Shown here: positions 16,747 to 23,742 of the stretch, piece by piece
Position numbering within the stretch: the stretch's first letter is position 1
Layout of the letters: every line of letters begins with the position of its first letter
NCBI RefSeq assembly: GCF_008271695.1
Contig: NZ_VKKY01000002.1
Coordinates: forward strand, 1,116,001 to 1,180,000
Direction: 5' to 3'
Origin: Rufibacter hautae
GTDB lineage: Bacteria > Bacteroidota > Bacteroidia > Cytophagales > Hymenobacteraceae
DNA: 64,000 nt
The notes under the pieces: generated by a model
Databases searched by the model: none
Told to the model about the DNA's origin: nothing
Seen by the model: the letters and a program-made list of their open reading frames with translations, nothing else
Translations under genes and position numbers: made by a program

Positions 16747-16761
16747 CTTTTAACCTACATC

Positions 16762-17523
16762 TTATTTTGAATTAAGCGCCGGCGCAACATAATTCCCCAA
16801 CACACTCTCATACTCATCAATCGCCATGACCCGCATTTTGTGTGAGTCATAGGGCTGCAGCACGTTATACCATTGGCGTTCCTGCAGGCGGTTGTCCATC
16901 CAAATGTTCTCGCTTTGGGGCGAGAGAATGACGGGCATGCGGTCATGGTAGGGCATGACGGCGCTGTTGGCTTGGGTAGTGATGATACTGAAGCAGGAAA
17001 CCAACTCTCCGGTGTCGGGAAGAAGGCTTTCGCGCCAGAGACCAGCTAATCCGAAGGGCTCTTCGTTTTTGAGGGTGAACCGATACTTCTGCTTCTGAGG
17101 CTTGGCTTTTTTTGAGCGGCTTTTCTCCTCCTTGCTCCGGATGGGGTTGCCAAAAAGGTCCAGCCCCAAATCAGGTTGCGGAGCAGGCGCGGGTTCTTCT
17201 AGGTCTTCCTCCAGTTCTTTCCACTCAAAGAATCCGTCAATGGGGATGATGCAACGGTGATGGGGCAACAAGGCCCGAAAACGAGGAATGCGCAGCAGGT
17301 TTTCCTGGCGCACGTTGAAGGGAAACGTGGGTTTTCCATCGGGTTCCTTCTCCGGAGAAGCCCAGGTAGCCATGATCGCTTTCTCGGCATCGGGAATGAT
17401 GACGGGCAGTTTTTGCGAGGGCCGCGCATCAAAATTAGGCTCAAACACCAAGCCTTCCAGCTTGGAGGAAAACCGGTGCTCCTGGGGTACTTTTTTCTTG
17501 CTCACCGAGTAACGGCCACACAT
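16762..17523 (-). CDS. HMCES/YedK-type abasic-site-protecting protein (SRAP)
   Basis: SOS-response-associated peptidase (SRAP) family. It forms a covalent DNA-protein crosslink to abasic sites in single-stranded DNA through Cys2, exposed after Met removal. Key residues are visible: Cys2 in MCGRYSV, Asn70 in FNVRQE, Glu100 in GFFEWK and His193 in YHDRMPVIL. The start is fixed by Cys2, so the in-frame ATG six bases upstream is rejected. Unusual is a ~45-residue Pro/Glu- then Lys/Ser-rich insertion (about 104-147) between the FEWK motif and the next strand, which contains a short LGLDLFGNP. No LexA-like operator was recognised. Confidence 0.92.
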   Translation of the reverse strand: MCGRYSVSKKKVPQEHRFSSKLEGLVFEPNFDARPSQKLPVIIPDAEKAIMATWASPEKEPDGKPTFPFNVRQENLLRIPRFRALLPHHRCIIPIDGFFEWKELEEDLEEPAPAPQPDLGLDLFGNPIRSKEEKSRSKKAKPQKQKYRFTLKNEEPFGLAGLWRESLLPDTGELVSCFSIITTQANSAVMPYHDRMPVILSPQSENIWMDNRLQERQWYNVLQPYDSHKMRVMAIDEYESVLGNYVAPALNSK

Positions 17524-17651
17524 AAGCATTGGGTTTAAGGCTCAACAGATAAGGAAATATACGCTTTTGCCACAGCATAGGCAAGGATGCCCCTAAGCGC
17601 GAAACTCTTCAGACCAATAAATCAAGGGGAATGCTTTGACGTCTTTTGGTT

Positions 17652-17682
17652 AAAGCACCGTTTTCAGAAATCAGGCATAAAA
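17652..17682. repeat. Dispersed palindrome, copy 7
   Basis: GCACCGTTTTCAGAAATCAG (17655-17674) followed by GCATAAAA. It is in the space between divergent YedK-like and VLRF1 genes, about 100 bp before the latter. Confidence 0.5.
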
Positions 17683-17778
17683 TGGAGTAAAGTAGGAAAC
17701 TAAATACAATAATTTTCACGCAGGCCTTCCCCAAAGATTGTGCATCTTCGTGGTTCAGGAATTCCGTTTAACGTGTCT

Positions 17779-18543
17779 ATGAACAGATTTGTCTCCCGAG
17801 AAGCCGCTGCCAAGGTACTGCAGAAAATACAGGAGTTGGCCTTGCCCGCCACGTATGACTATGAGAAGCACCGAGTGATTCTTTTGGATGCGCAGGGAAA
17901 CGAACAGGTACTATTCAGGTTGCCCATTACAGTGCCGCCCTTGAAGGAGGACCTCAAGCCTAAGCTTGACAAACCGGCACAGTACGTGATACTGCTCATC
18001 CAAGCGGGAAATTGCGCGATGGGTTACTTCAGAGATGGCGTGAACCTCAATCACAAGGTTTTCCGGTCCTATATGGTCCGCAAGAAGCAGGGCAAAAGCC
18101 AGATTAAATACCTGAAAACGAAGGGCAAATCAAGGGCGGGCTCTAGGGTGCGGCTAGGCGAAACGGCGGAGTTCTTTGAGAACATTAACGGGCGCCTGCA
18201 GGACTACTTTGAGCACCATGAGATCCACCGCATCGCGCTGAGCTGTTCCAAAACGCTCCTCCCCTTCCTCTACGACGCCAAAGTGCCTACTCCTTTCAAT
18301 AAACGAGATGAGCGCATCTTCAAAATCCCGAAGCACATTCATACGCCTATTTACGAGGTGATGATGAATGCAAACCTTTTCCTGCTGAAAGGCGAACTGA
18401 TCTATGAACCCATTCATGAAGATCTAATCAACCAACTTCTCCCAGAGGGCTATGGCGAGGGAGATGCAGAAGAAGACTTACCAGAGGAGGAGTATGGTGA
18501 TGATGAGTTTGGAATAGATACTGATTTTGAGAACTACGAATAG
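17779..18543 (+). CDS. VLRF1-domain protein, Vms1/ANKZF1-like peptidyl-tRNA hydrolase candidate
   Basis: 254-residue protein whose core (about residues 55-190) resembles the eRF1-like VLRF1 domain of eukaryotic Vms1/ANKZF1, which cleaves peptidyl-tRNA on stalled 60S ribosomes. The segment FRSYMVRKKQGKSQ aligns with the Vms1/ANKZF1 loop of pattern RxKxGxxQ, placing Gln108 at the catalytic Gln; RAGSRVRLGE follows as in ANKZF1 (SAG-x-x-RR). A Ser-Cys segment (IALSCSKTLLPFL) and a strongly acidic C-terminal tail (about 222-254) follow. ATG 17779 is preferred to the upstream GTG 17740. Cytoplasmic ribosome rescue is inferred from fold similarity; the family in Bacteroidetes has, to my knowledge, little experimental work. 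Confidence 0.7.
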   Translation: MNRFVSREAAAKVLQKIQELALPATYDYEKHRVILLDAQGNEQVLFRLPITVPPLKEDLKPKLDKPAQYVILLIQAGNCAMGYFRDGVNLNHKVFRSYMVRKKQGKSQIKYLKTKGKSRAGSRVRLGETAEFFENINGRLQDYFEHHEIHRIALSCSKTLLPFLYDAKVPTPFNKRDERIFKIPKHIHTPIYEVMMNANLFLLKGELIYEPIHEDLINQLLPEGYGEGDAEEDLPEEEYGDDEFGIDTDFENYE

Positions 18544-18584
18544 CCATAAGGCTCTTATTCCTCAGGAAAGTCAAGCCAAGGAAA

Positions 18585-19535
18585 TTATAGCCACTTCTTG
18601 CGCTTGAAGTACCACAGGAACGCCAGTGAGGAAATCACCATCATAGTAAGGGCAAACGGGTACCCTCCTACCCAGTTCAGCTCCGGCATCACCTTGAAGT
18701 TCATGCCGTAAATGCTGGCAATTAAGGTAGGTGGCATGAACACCACCGTCATTACGGTGAAGATCTTAATGACCTGGTTTTGCTCAATGTTCACCAAACC
18801 CAGAAAAGTGTTCTGCAGATATTCAAGACGCTCAAAGCTGAATTGGGTGTGTTGCAAGAGGGAGTTAATGTCTTTGATGATGGTGCGCAGCCGCTCTTTC
18901 TCCGGCTCTTCCACGGCGTAGCTGCGCAACAGCGAAGAAACCAGCCGCTGCTTATCCACGATGCTCTCCCTGATGAGGATGGTGTTCTCCTGGAGTTCGG
19001 TAATCCTGATCAGGATCTCTTCTTCAATGGACTGCTCTTTCACCAGGCGCTTACTTACCACGTTGGTAGTGCGGGTCAGCAACTCAATAAAGTCGGCGTC
19101 ATAGTCAATCTGGGTTTCCAGGAGCAAGAGCCAGATCTGGAAGGCTTTGGTGGTGGTGCTCCGGAAGGTTTTCATCTTGCGCACGGTCTCCCCGAAGGAT
19201 TTCATTTCGGTGCGGCGCAGGGTGAACAGTATCTCGTTCTTGAGGATAAAGGAAACCTGGCGGGTGATGTAGGAACCCTCCTGGTGCATGACAAAGGCAC
19301 TGTTCGCCTCAAAGATGTTATCATCCTCAAAGTAACGGGAAGAACTCTCAATCTCGGCGGCCTCCTGCTGGGTGAAGAACTCTATCCCGAACTCCTCCTC
19401 CACCAGGCGCTGCTCATGGTCGGTGGGCGACTGCAGGTCTACCCAGATTATGCGTCCTTTCTCCGGGTCATGGAAGCTCTCCGGGTTTTTCTCCCAGTGG
19501 ATCTCCCCTCCTCTTATATAGAAGCCTCTAATCAT
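18585..19535 (-). CDS. corA: CorA-family Mg2+/Co2+ transporter
   Basis: 316-residue inner-membrane divalent-cation channel. The first ~250 residues form the cytoplasmic alpha/beta funnel and long helix; two transmembrane helices occupy about 255-275 and 290-310. The ion-selectivity motif Gly-Met-Asn is present in SIYGMNFKV between the helices, and the protein ends in a basic cluster (KRKKWL), as CorA proteins do. It forms a pentamer in characterised members. A possible -7 box TAAGTTTG (complement of 19596-19603) lies about 60 bp upstream of the ATG. It is convergent with the VLRF1 gene, with only 41 bp between them and no obvious hairpin. Confidence 0.93.
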   Translation of the reverse strand: MIRGFYIRGGEIHWEKNPESFHDPEKGRIIWVDLQSPTDHEQRLVEEEFGIEFFTQQEAAEIESSSRYFEDDNIFEANSAFVMHQEGSYITRQVSFILKNEILFTLRRTEMKSFGETVRKMKTFRSTTTKAFQIWLLLLETQIDYDADFIELLTRTTNVVSKRLVKEQSIEEEILIRITELQENTILIRESIVDKQRLVSSLLRSYAVEEPEKERLRTIIKDINSLLQHTQFSFERLEYLQNTFLGLVNIEQNQVIKIFTVMTVVFMPPTLIASIYGMNFKVMPELNWVGGYPFALTMMVISSLAFLWYFKRKKWL

Positions 19536-19857
19536 CTCAGCTCATCTAGATTATCCTTCTGCCCGGCGCAACCAGACCATACTCAATTCACGGTGCAAAC
19601 TTATAGAATAATGTTGGCATGCCGACTATTACCTTCTTGTGATCTGGCTTCTAAATAGGCCATAATCATTTGCATACTAATTCTTCTACTAAAGCTAAAA
19701 GCAAATGCACCTTTCCTGCTTGCCCACTTCCGCCACTTGCCTGTGGCGAAGGTTAGATTCACCTTCGGCAACATCCATGTTTATATATAAGCATGTTTAT
19801 TATTAGATAGGCTAAAAACTTATTCAGGACACCTTCTCTCCTATTCCAATAGTTTTT

Positions 19858-19895
19858 CTACTAACGCATTAGGATTTCTCCTAATTAATTAGTAG
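19858..19895. promoter_or_regulatory. Nested 38-bp dyad, candidate BlaI-family operator
   Basis: Perfect two-shell inverted repeat: CTACTAA-cgc-ATTAGGA-tttc-TCCTAAT-taa-TTAGTAG. It ends 22 bp before the blaI-like ATG, an ideal place for autorepression. The rest of the 19536-19917 spacer shows a GC-containing dyad CGAAGGT/ACCTTCG near 19747-19767 and extra TACTAA half-sites near 19675-19692, but no gene. Confidence 0.6.
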
Positions 19896-19917
19896 TATTG
19901 GTTAAACATTTACCATT

Positions 19918-20283
19918 ATGCAGAAACTAGGGAAACGGGAAGAGCAGATCATGCAGATCATCTGGCGGTTAGAGAAGGCCTTTATCAAGGATATCATAGA
20001 CGCGCTGCCAGAACCGAAACCACACTACAACACCGTGGCCACCATGGTGAAGATCCTGGACGAAAAAGGATTCCTGCGGTCAGAGAAAGTGGGCAATACC
20101 CTGCAATACACCCCGCAGGTGCCCCTGTCCGAGTACCGCACCCAGGATGTTGCCAGCATCAAGCAGAAGTACTTCGGGAATTCTTTCTCCAAGATGATCA
20201 CTCATTTCGCGAAGGAAGAGAACCTGTCTGATGCGGAGTTAGACGAGCTCATCCAGATCATTAAATCAAAGAAATCATCCTAA
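19918..20283 (+). CDS. BlaI/MecI/CopY-family repressor
   Basis: 121-residue winged-helix repressor. The N-terminal part (LGKREEQIMQIIWRLEKAFI, then HYNTVATMVKILDEKGFL) is the DNA-binding domain with the recognition helix around residues 40-55; the C-terminal part is the dimerisation helix pair. These repressors are inactivated by cleavage or conformational change triggered by an M56 (BlaR1-type) membrane protease, and the next gene, 11 bp downstream, encodes such a protease. The upstream nested dyad is the likely operator. In Bacteroidetes such pairs occur outside beta-lactam resistance, and no beta-lactamase gene is present here, so the inducing signal is unknown. Confidence 0.92.
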   Translation: MQKLGKREEQIMQIIWRLEKAFIKDIIDALPEPKPHYNTVATMVKILDEKGFLRSEKVGNTLQYTPQVPLSEYRTQDVASIKQKYFGNSFSKMITHFAKEENLSDAELDELIQIIKSKKSS

Positions 20284-20294
20284 CTCCATAAGCC

Positions 20295-22703
20295 ATGATA
20301 GAATACCTCCTCAAAGTTTCTTTCGTGATTGGCGTGGTTTTCCTGTTCTACAAGATGGTGCTGCAGCAGGAAAGCTTTTTCTCCACCAATCGGTTGTACC
20401 TGCTCTGCGGCATCGCGCTGGCGTTTGCGCTGCCTTTTGTCACGCTACCCAAACTGGTGAACAACCAGGGGTTTATCGCAGAGGCTTTCAAGGTAGCCCA
20501 GACCGCCGAGGTTAAAGCCACCACCGTTTTAAGCCCCAAAGCCGGAAAACAAGCCCAAAACATTCCGGCCATTGAGGAAACCGCTTCCTCAGCGCAGGTC
20601 TTAGCGCAAGAGGAGGTTCTCAGGCAAAGCCAAACTGCTAGCACCTCAAACGCTACCTCTGCGGAGGCGGAGGCCCCTACCACCTGGGTTTTCTGGCTTG
20701 TGTTGCTGTACCTGTTCGGGGTGGCGGTCTGCGGGCTCAACCTGCTTTTCCAGATTGCCGGAACGCTCTGGAAAGCCATCCGCAGCCAGGACAAGATTGA
20801 GGACGGCGATTACATGATTGTGAACGTGGAAAGCAAACAGGCGCCCTGCTCCTTTTTCAAGTACATCTTCATCCACCCAGACGACTATGACTTTGACACC
20901 TATGAGCAGATTATCGCGCACGAGAAAATACACGTGCGACAGGGCCACACCCTTGACTTGCTCCTTGCAGAAGTGGCTGTTATTCTCTTGTGGTTCAACC
21001 CTTTGATGTGGTTTTTCAAAAAAGAGGTCGAAAAGAACCTGGAGTACCAGACAGATGCGCTGCTGCTGGAAAAAGAGCAGGTCAGCAAAACCCAGTACCA
21101 GTTCAACCTGCTGCAGATTGCCTGCCCGCACAAGCCGCTTTCCATCACCACCAACTACAACCAGTCACTTCTTAAACAACGCATTTTCATGATGAACGCC
21201 AAAAAATCTACCCCGCATGCCTTCTGGAAATACACCTTCCTGGCGCCGCTGTTCTTCGGGACGCTGCTGTTGTTGAATGAGCCCGCCACCAGCAAAACCA
21301 TTTTGGAAGAGATGTCTGACACCTACTCAGCGGTAGCCAGCAGAATGCCCCAGATTCCTTTGGTAAACCCCGGCCCTCAGCTTCAAGACAACACAGTGGC
21401 TGAAGCAAGGCCACTTACCGAAGGTCCGGGATCCATCCCGGGACTTGAAAACCTGCCGCCGAACCCTGCCGCACCCCAGGGAATAAAATCCATTCCTTCA
21501 CTCGGCACCCCTGGCAGCAACCGACCCGCACCATCCAGATTCCGGAACCGGATGAACATCATCGGCAACGCCAACATGACCGAGGGATTCTGGTATGGCC
21601 ACGCAAACCAAAACGAATACTGCCTGGACCTGAAAGGCAAAAGCAATAACTCTAATTGGAACATCTCCCGGTGCTATCCTAAAAATGCCTTCACCAAGCA
21701 AGCCGACAATGTGTTCCAATTGACCCGCGAGGCCGGCACGCTGAAACTGACCGGTAACCTAACCGAGGAAGTAAGCCAGGGTAAATACGTCTTCAGCCAG
21801 GATGATGATTTTAAAAACTACCTGTCTAAGAAGGGCATTGCTAACTCAGAGGAGAACCTCCTTTTCCACCTCTTCCTGGCCGACGTGAACAAGAAGTATG
21901 TTGATTTCCTGAAATCTACCTACAACGATGTAGACGGAGACCGTCTGCAAGAACTCGCCATCCACGGCATCACCCTAGATGCTTTCCAGAGCTATTTGAC
22001 TCTGTTCAAGAACCACAGCGCCCAAAAACCGTCTATGGAAGATGTGATTGGCGCCAGAATCCACGGCATCACACAGGAATACGTGCAACAGTTGCAGAAT
22101 CTGGGTTTCAAGAACCTTTCTATGGAAAAGATGATGGAAGCCAAGATCCACGGCGTGACCCCGGCCTACGTAGGCGATCTGCGGAAAGCCGGTTACAACG
22201 ACCTTTCCATTGATAAAATCATCGAGGCCAAAATCCACGGCATCACTCCTACCTACCTGACCGAGGTGAAATCCATGGGCTTCGGGGAGTTTACCCTGGA
22301 CAAATACATCCAGCTCAAAATCCACGGGGTCAATACCGCCTACGTCAAGGACCTGAAAGCCGCGGGGTTCAACAACCTGAGCCTGGATCAAGTGGTGGAT
22401 GCCAAGATACACGGGGTAAGCGCCAAAGCTGTGGAAGAACTGAGATCCTACGGCTTCAAAGACCTGTCTCTAGACAAATACATGGAGCTCAAAATACATG
22501 GCGTCAACAAAGCCTACCTGGATGACCTAGCCAACGCTGGTTTCAAAAACCTATCCGCAGACAAAGCCGTCGAGGCAAGAATCCACGGCGTCAACAGCAA
22601 CTTCATCAAAATAGCCCGCCAGGAAGGCTACAACCTCAAAACCCTGGACGAATACATTAACGTGAAAATCATGGGCATGGCCCGAAGATCAAAACGCGAC
22701 TAA
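20295..22703 (+). CDS. M56 (BlaR1-type) metallopeptidase with C-terminal IHG repeats
   Basis: 802-residue membrane protease. Transmembrane segments lie near residues 3-20, 35-52, 130-150 and 325-345. The zinc motif HEKIH (HExxH, about 208-212; IIAHEKIHVRQGHTLD) and the downstream Glu in NLEYQTDAL are intact. After the last membrane segment comes a Pro-rich linker (350-420), a strand-rich domain (430-520), then eight tandem ~29-residue units each opening with (K/R)IHG(V/I) and ending L-S-x-D-K-x-x-E-A (about 550-790). The protein thus carries a large periplasmic repeat domain, plausibly a sensor. It should be co-transcribed with the BlaI-type repressor and cleave or release it. Confidence 0.9.
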   Translation: MIEYLLKVSFVIGVVFLFYKMVLQQESFFSTNRLYLLCGIALAFALPFVTLPKLVNNQGFIAEAFKVAQTAEVKATTVLSPKAGKQAQNIPAIEETASSAQVLAQEEVLRQSQTASTSNATSAEAEAPTTWVFWLVLLYLFGVAVCGLNLLFQIAGTLWKAIRSQDKIEDGDYMIVNVESKQAPCSFFKYIFIHPDDYDFDTYEQIIAHEKIHVRQGHTLDLLLAEVAVILLWFNPLMWFFKKEVEKNLEYQTDALLLEKEQVSKTQYQFNLLQIACPHKPLSITTNYNQSLLKQRIFMMNAKKSTPHAFWKYTFLAPLFFGTLLLLNEPATSKTILEEMSDTYSAVASRMPQIPLVNPGPQLQDNTVAEARPLTEGPGSIPGLENLPPNPAAPQGIKSIPSLGTPGSNRPAPSRFRNRMNIIGNANMTEGFWYGHANQNEYCLDLKGKSNNSNWNISRCYPKNAFTKQADNVFQLTREAGTLKLTGNLTEEVSQGKYVFSQDDDFKNYLSKKGIANSEENLLFHLFLADVNKKYVDFLKSTYNDVDGDRLQELAIHGITLDAFQSYLTLFKNHSAQKPSMEDVIGARIHGITQEYVQQLQNLGFKNLSMEKMMEAKIHGVTPAYVGDLRKAGYNDLSIDKIIEAKIHGITPTYLTEVKSMGFGEFTLDKYIQLKIHGVNTAYVKDLKAAGFNNLSLDQVVDAKIHGVSAKAVEELRSYGFKDLSLDKYMELKIHGVNKAYLDDLANAGFKNLSADKAVEARIHGVNSNFIKIARQEGYNLKTLDEYINVKIMGMARRSKRD
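21955..22690 (+). repeat. 87-bp tandem coding repeat (IHG units)
   Basis: Eight in-frame units, period 87 bp (29 codons), each containing an ATCCACGG or ATACACGG/ATACATGG word encoding Ile-His-Gly. Units have diverged at the DNA level, so this is an old expansion rather than a recent slippage array. Confidence 0.85.
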
Positions 22704-22728
22704 ATGCCTTTGAATTTCAATCTTCATT

Positions 22729-22780
22729 AATCAAGTGTTTAAAGCATGATTTCAGAAATTCATATTTAAAACACTTGATT
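22729..22780. terminator. Hairpin with palindromic core after the M56 gene (repeat copy 8)
   Basis: AATCAAGTGTTT (22729-22740) pairs with AAACACTTGATT (22769-22780). The 28-nt loop contains GCATGATTTCAGAAATTCAT (22744-22763), a core-like palindrome. It is 26 bp past the stop and probably terminates the blaI-M56 operon. Confidence 0.6.
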
Positions 22781-23137
22781 TAAAATGCCTCACAATGGCT
22801 GAACCATTACCTTATATAAGTAAAGTAAGGCCATTAGTACCTTGTGACAATTACAGTAACAAAAGTAAAACCTATTAGAACAAGTAAGTACATACCACCA
22901 TTCACCCGTCCTGCAGGACGATGCAAGCATTGCAGCAGCTCTAGAGCAAAATGTAACATACAGGGAGTTGGAGGTTGGGCGCATGCGTAACCCAACCTCC
23001 GACGAGCGCAGGCAGTGGCTCTTCCAGCTGCAGTGGCGTAAGTTATCTATGCAACAGAGGACGGCAGCCAGGTGTCACAAGAATGAAGAAAAGACTGTCT
23101 GAGCGTCAGCGAGTTTCTTTTCTTCTTGATTCTTTTG

Positions 23138-23167
23138 GTTACTTTTCTCATCAAGGAGAAAAGTGAC
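23138..23167. repeat. Hairpin element GTTACTTTTCTC / GAGAAAAGTGAC
   Basis: A near-perfect 12-bp stem with a 6-nt loop, preceded by CTGTCTGAGCGTCAGCGAG. From memory, similar sequence blocks recur between genes in related genomes, which makes this a likely dispersed repeat rather than a gene; only one copy is in this window. Confidence 0.4.
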
Positions 23168-23240
23168 AAACGCGGGCAGACCGCGACTGCAGCCATAAGA
23201 CTTGGTAAGTAGGAAATAGAAAGAACTACCTCCAAAGTGA

Positions 23241-23314
23241 TTTTGAGGCTAGCGCCTCACTGCAGTTGCAAACTGCAGACCATGGTAGGTCTAAGTCACA
23301 GACTTGAACCAGAG
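23241..23314 (+). repeat. Solo end module of the long A/B repeat
   Basis: Contains CAGTTGCAAACTG and CATGGTAGGTC then AAGTCACAGACTTGAACC, matching about 70 bp of one end of copies A and B, including the TGAGGCT-x-x-CGCC edge of copy A. The remaining ~220 bp of the repeat are absent. Confidence 0.7.
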
Positions 23315-23346
23315 GAAGTGGGAGAAGAAGGATCAGCACCAGAAGT

Positions 23347-23374
23347 CATCCCCCTACCCCCTTCAAAGGGGGAC
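23347..23374 (+). repeat. C-tract palindromic repeat, copy 1
   Basis: A 28-bp word starting CATCCCCCTACCCCC and containing the 7-bp dyad CCCCCTT-CA-AAGGGGG. An identical 28-bp copy in the same orientation is at 35687-35714. Confidence 0.8.
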
Positions 23375-23742
23375 ATGCGTTTTGTAAGCATTTTTGCCAG
23401 AAAGTTGAAGAACAAACCGTTACAAAGCCTAAAATTTAGGCTAACAAATAGAACCAATCTTTAATCTAGACAAAGGAACCACAGTACACATTTACCTAAA
23501 CACAATACACTTTCCTTTTCCACTGCCTTTTCCAAATAACAACCACAAACCGAACCACCTAAGCTATTTGTGAATTAATCCCACAACTCAACAGAATACC
23601 TTCTATTTCAACAGGTAAAGCAACAAGCAGCTATAATTCTTAAAAAATTATCAGCACCCGTGCAACCGATAAAAGAAACCGGTGTCTTTAGAATACAAAT
23701 AGCCAGTCTCATCAAAATCTAAAGAAACTACAACTCTAGCTT

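Larger units (their letters stand above)
22781..23742. other. Gene-free 960-bp spacer with repeats
   Basis: No convincing gene. It holds a 12-bp hairpin (23138-23167), a solo copy of the long-repeat end module (23241-23314), a C-tract palindromic repeat (23347-23374), a small dyad AGCCTAAA/TTTAGGCT (23428-23444), and about 250 bp of A-rich sequence leading to the receptor gene. Short open frames here overlap repeats and lack family resemblance. Confidence 0.6.

Noticed and set aside
19715-19772. Overlapping dyads CGCCAC/GTGGCG and CGAAGGT/ACCTTCG upstream of blaI
   Set aside because: Mutually exclusive, imperfect in part, 85 bp or more from the operator candidate, and without other copies here.
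22975-23166. 63-codon frame ending RVSFLLDSFGYFSHQGEK
   Set aside because: It lies on a hairpin repeat that I recall between genes elsewhere; no independent support for translation.
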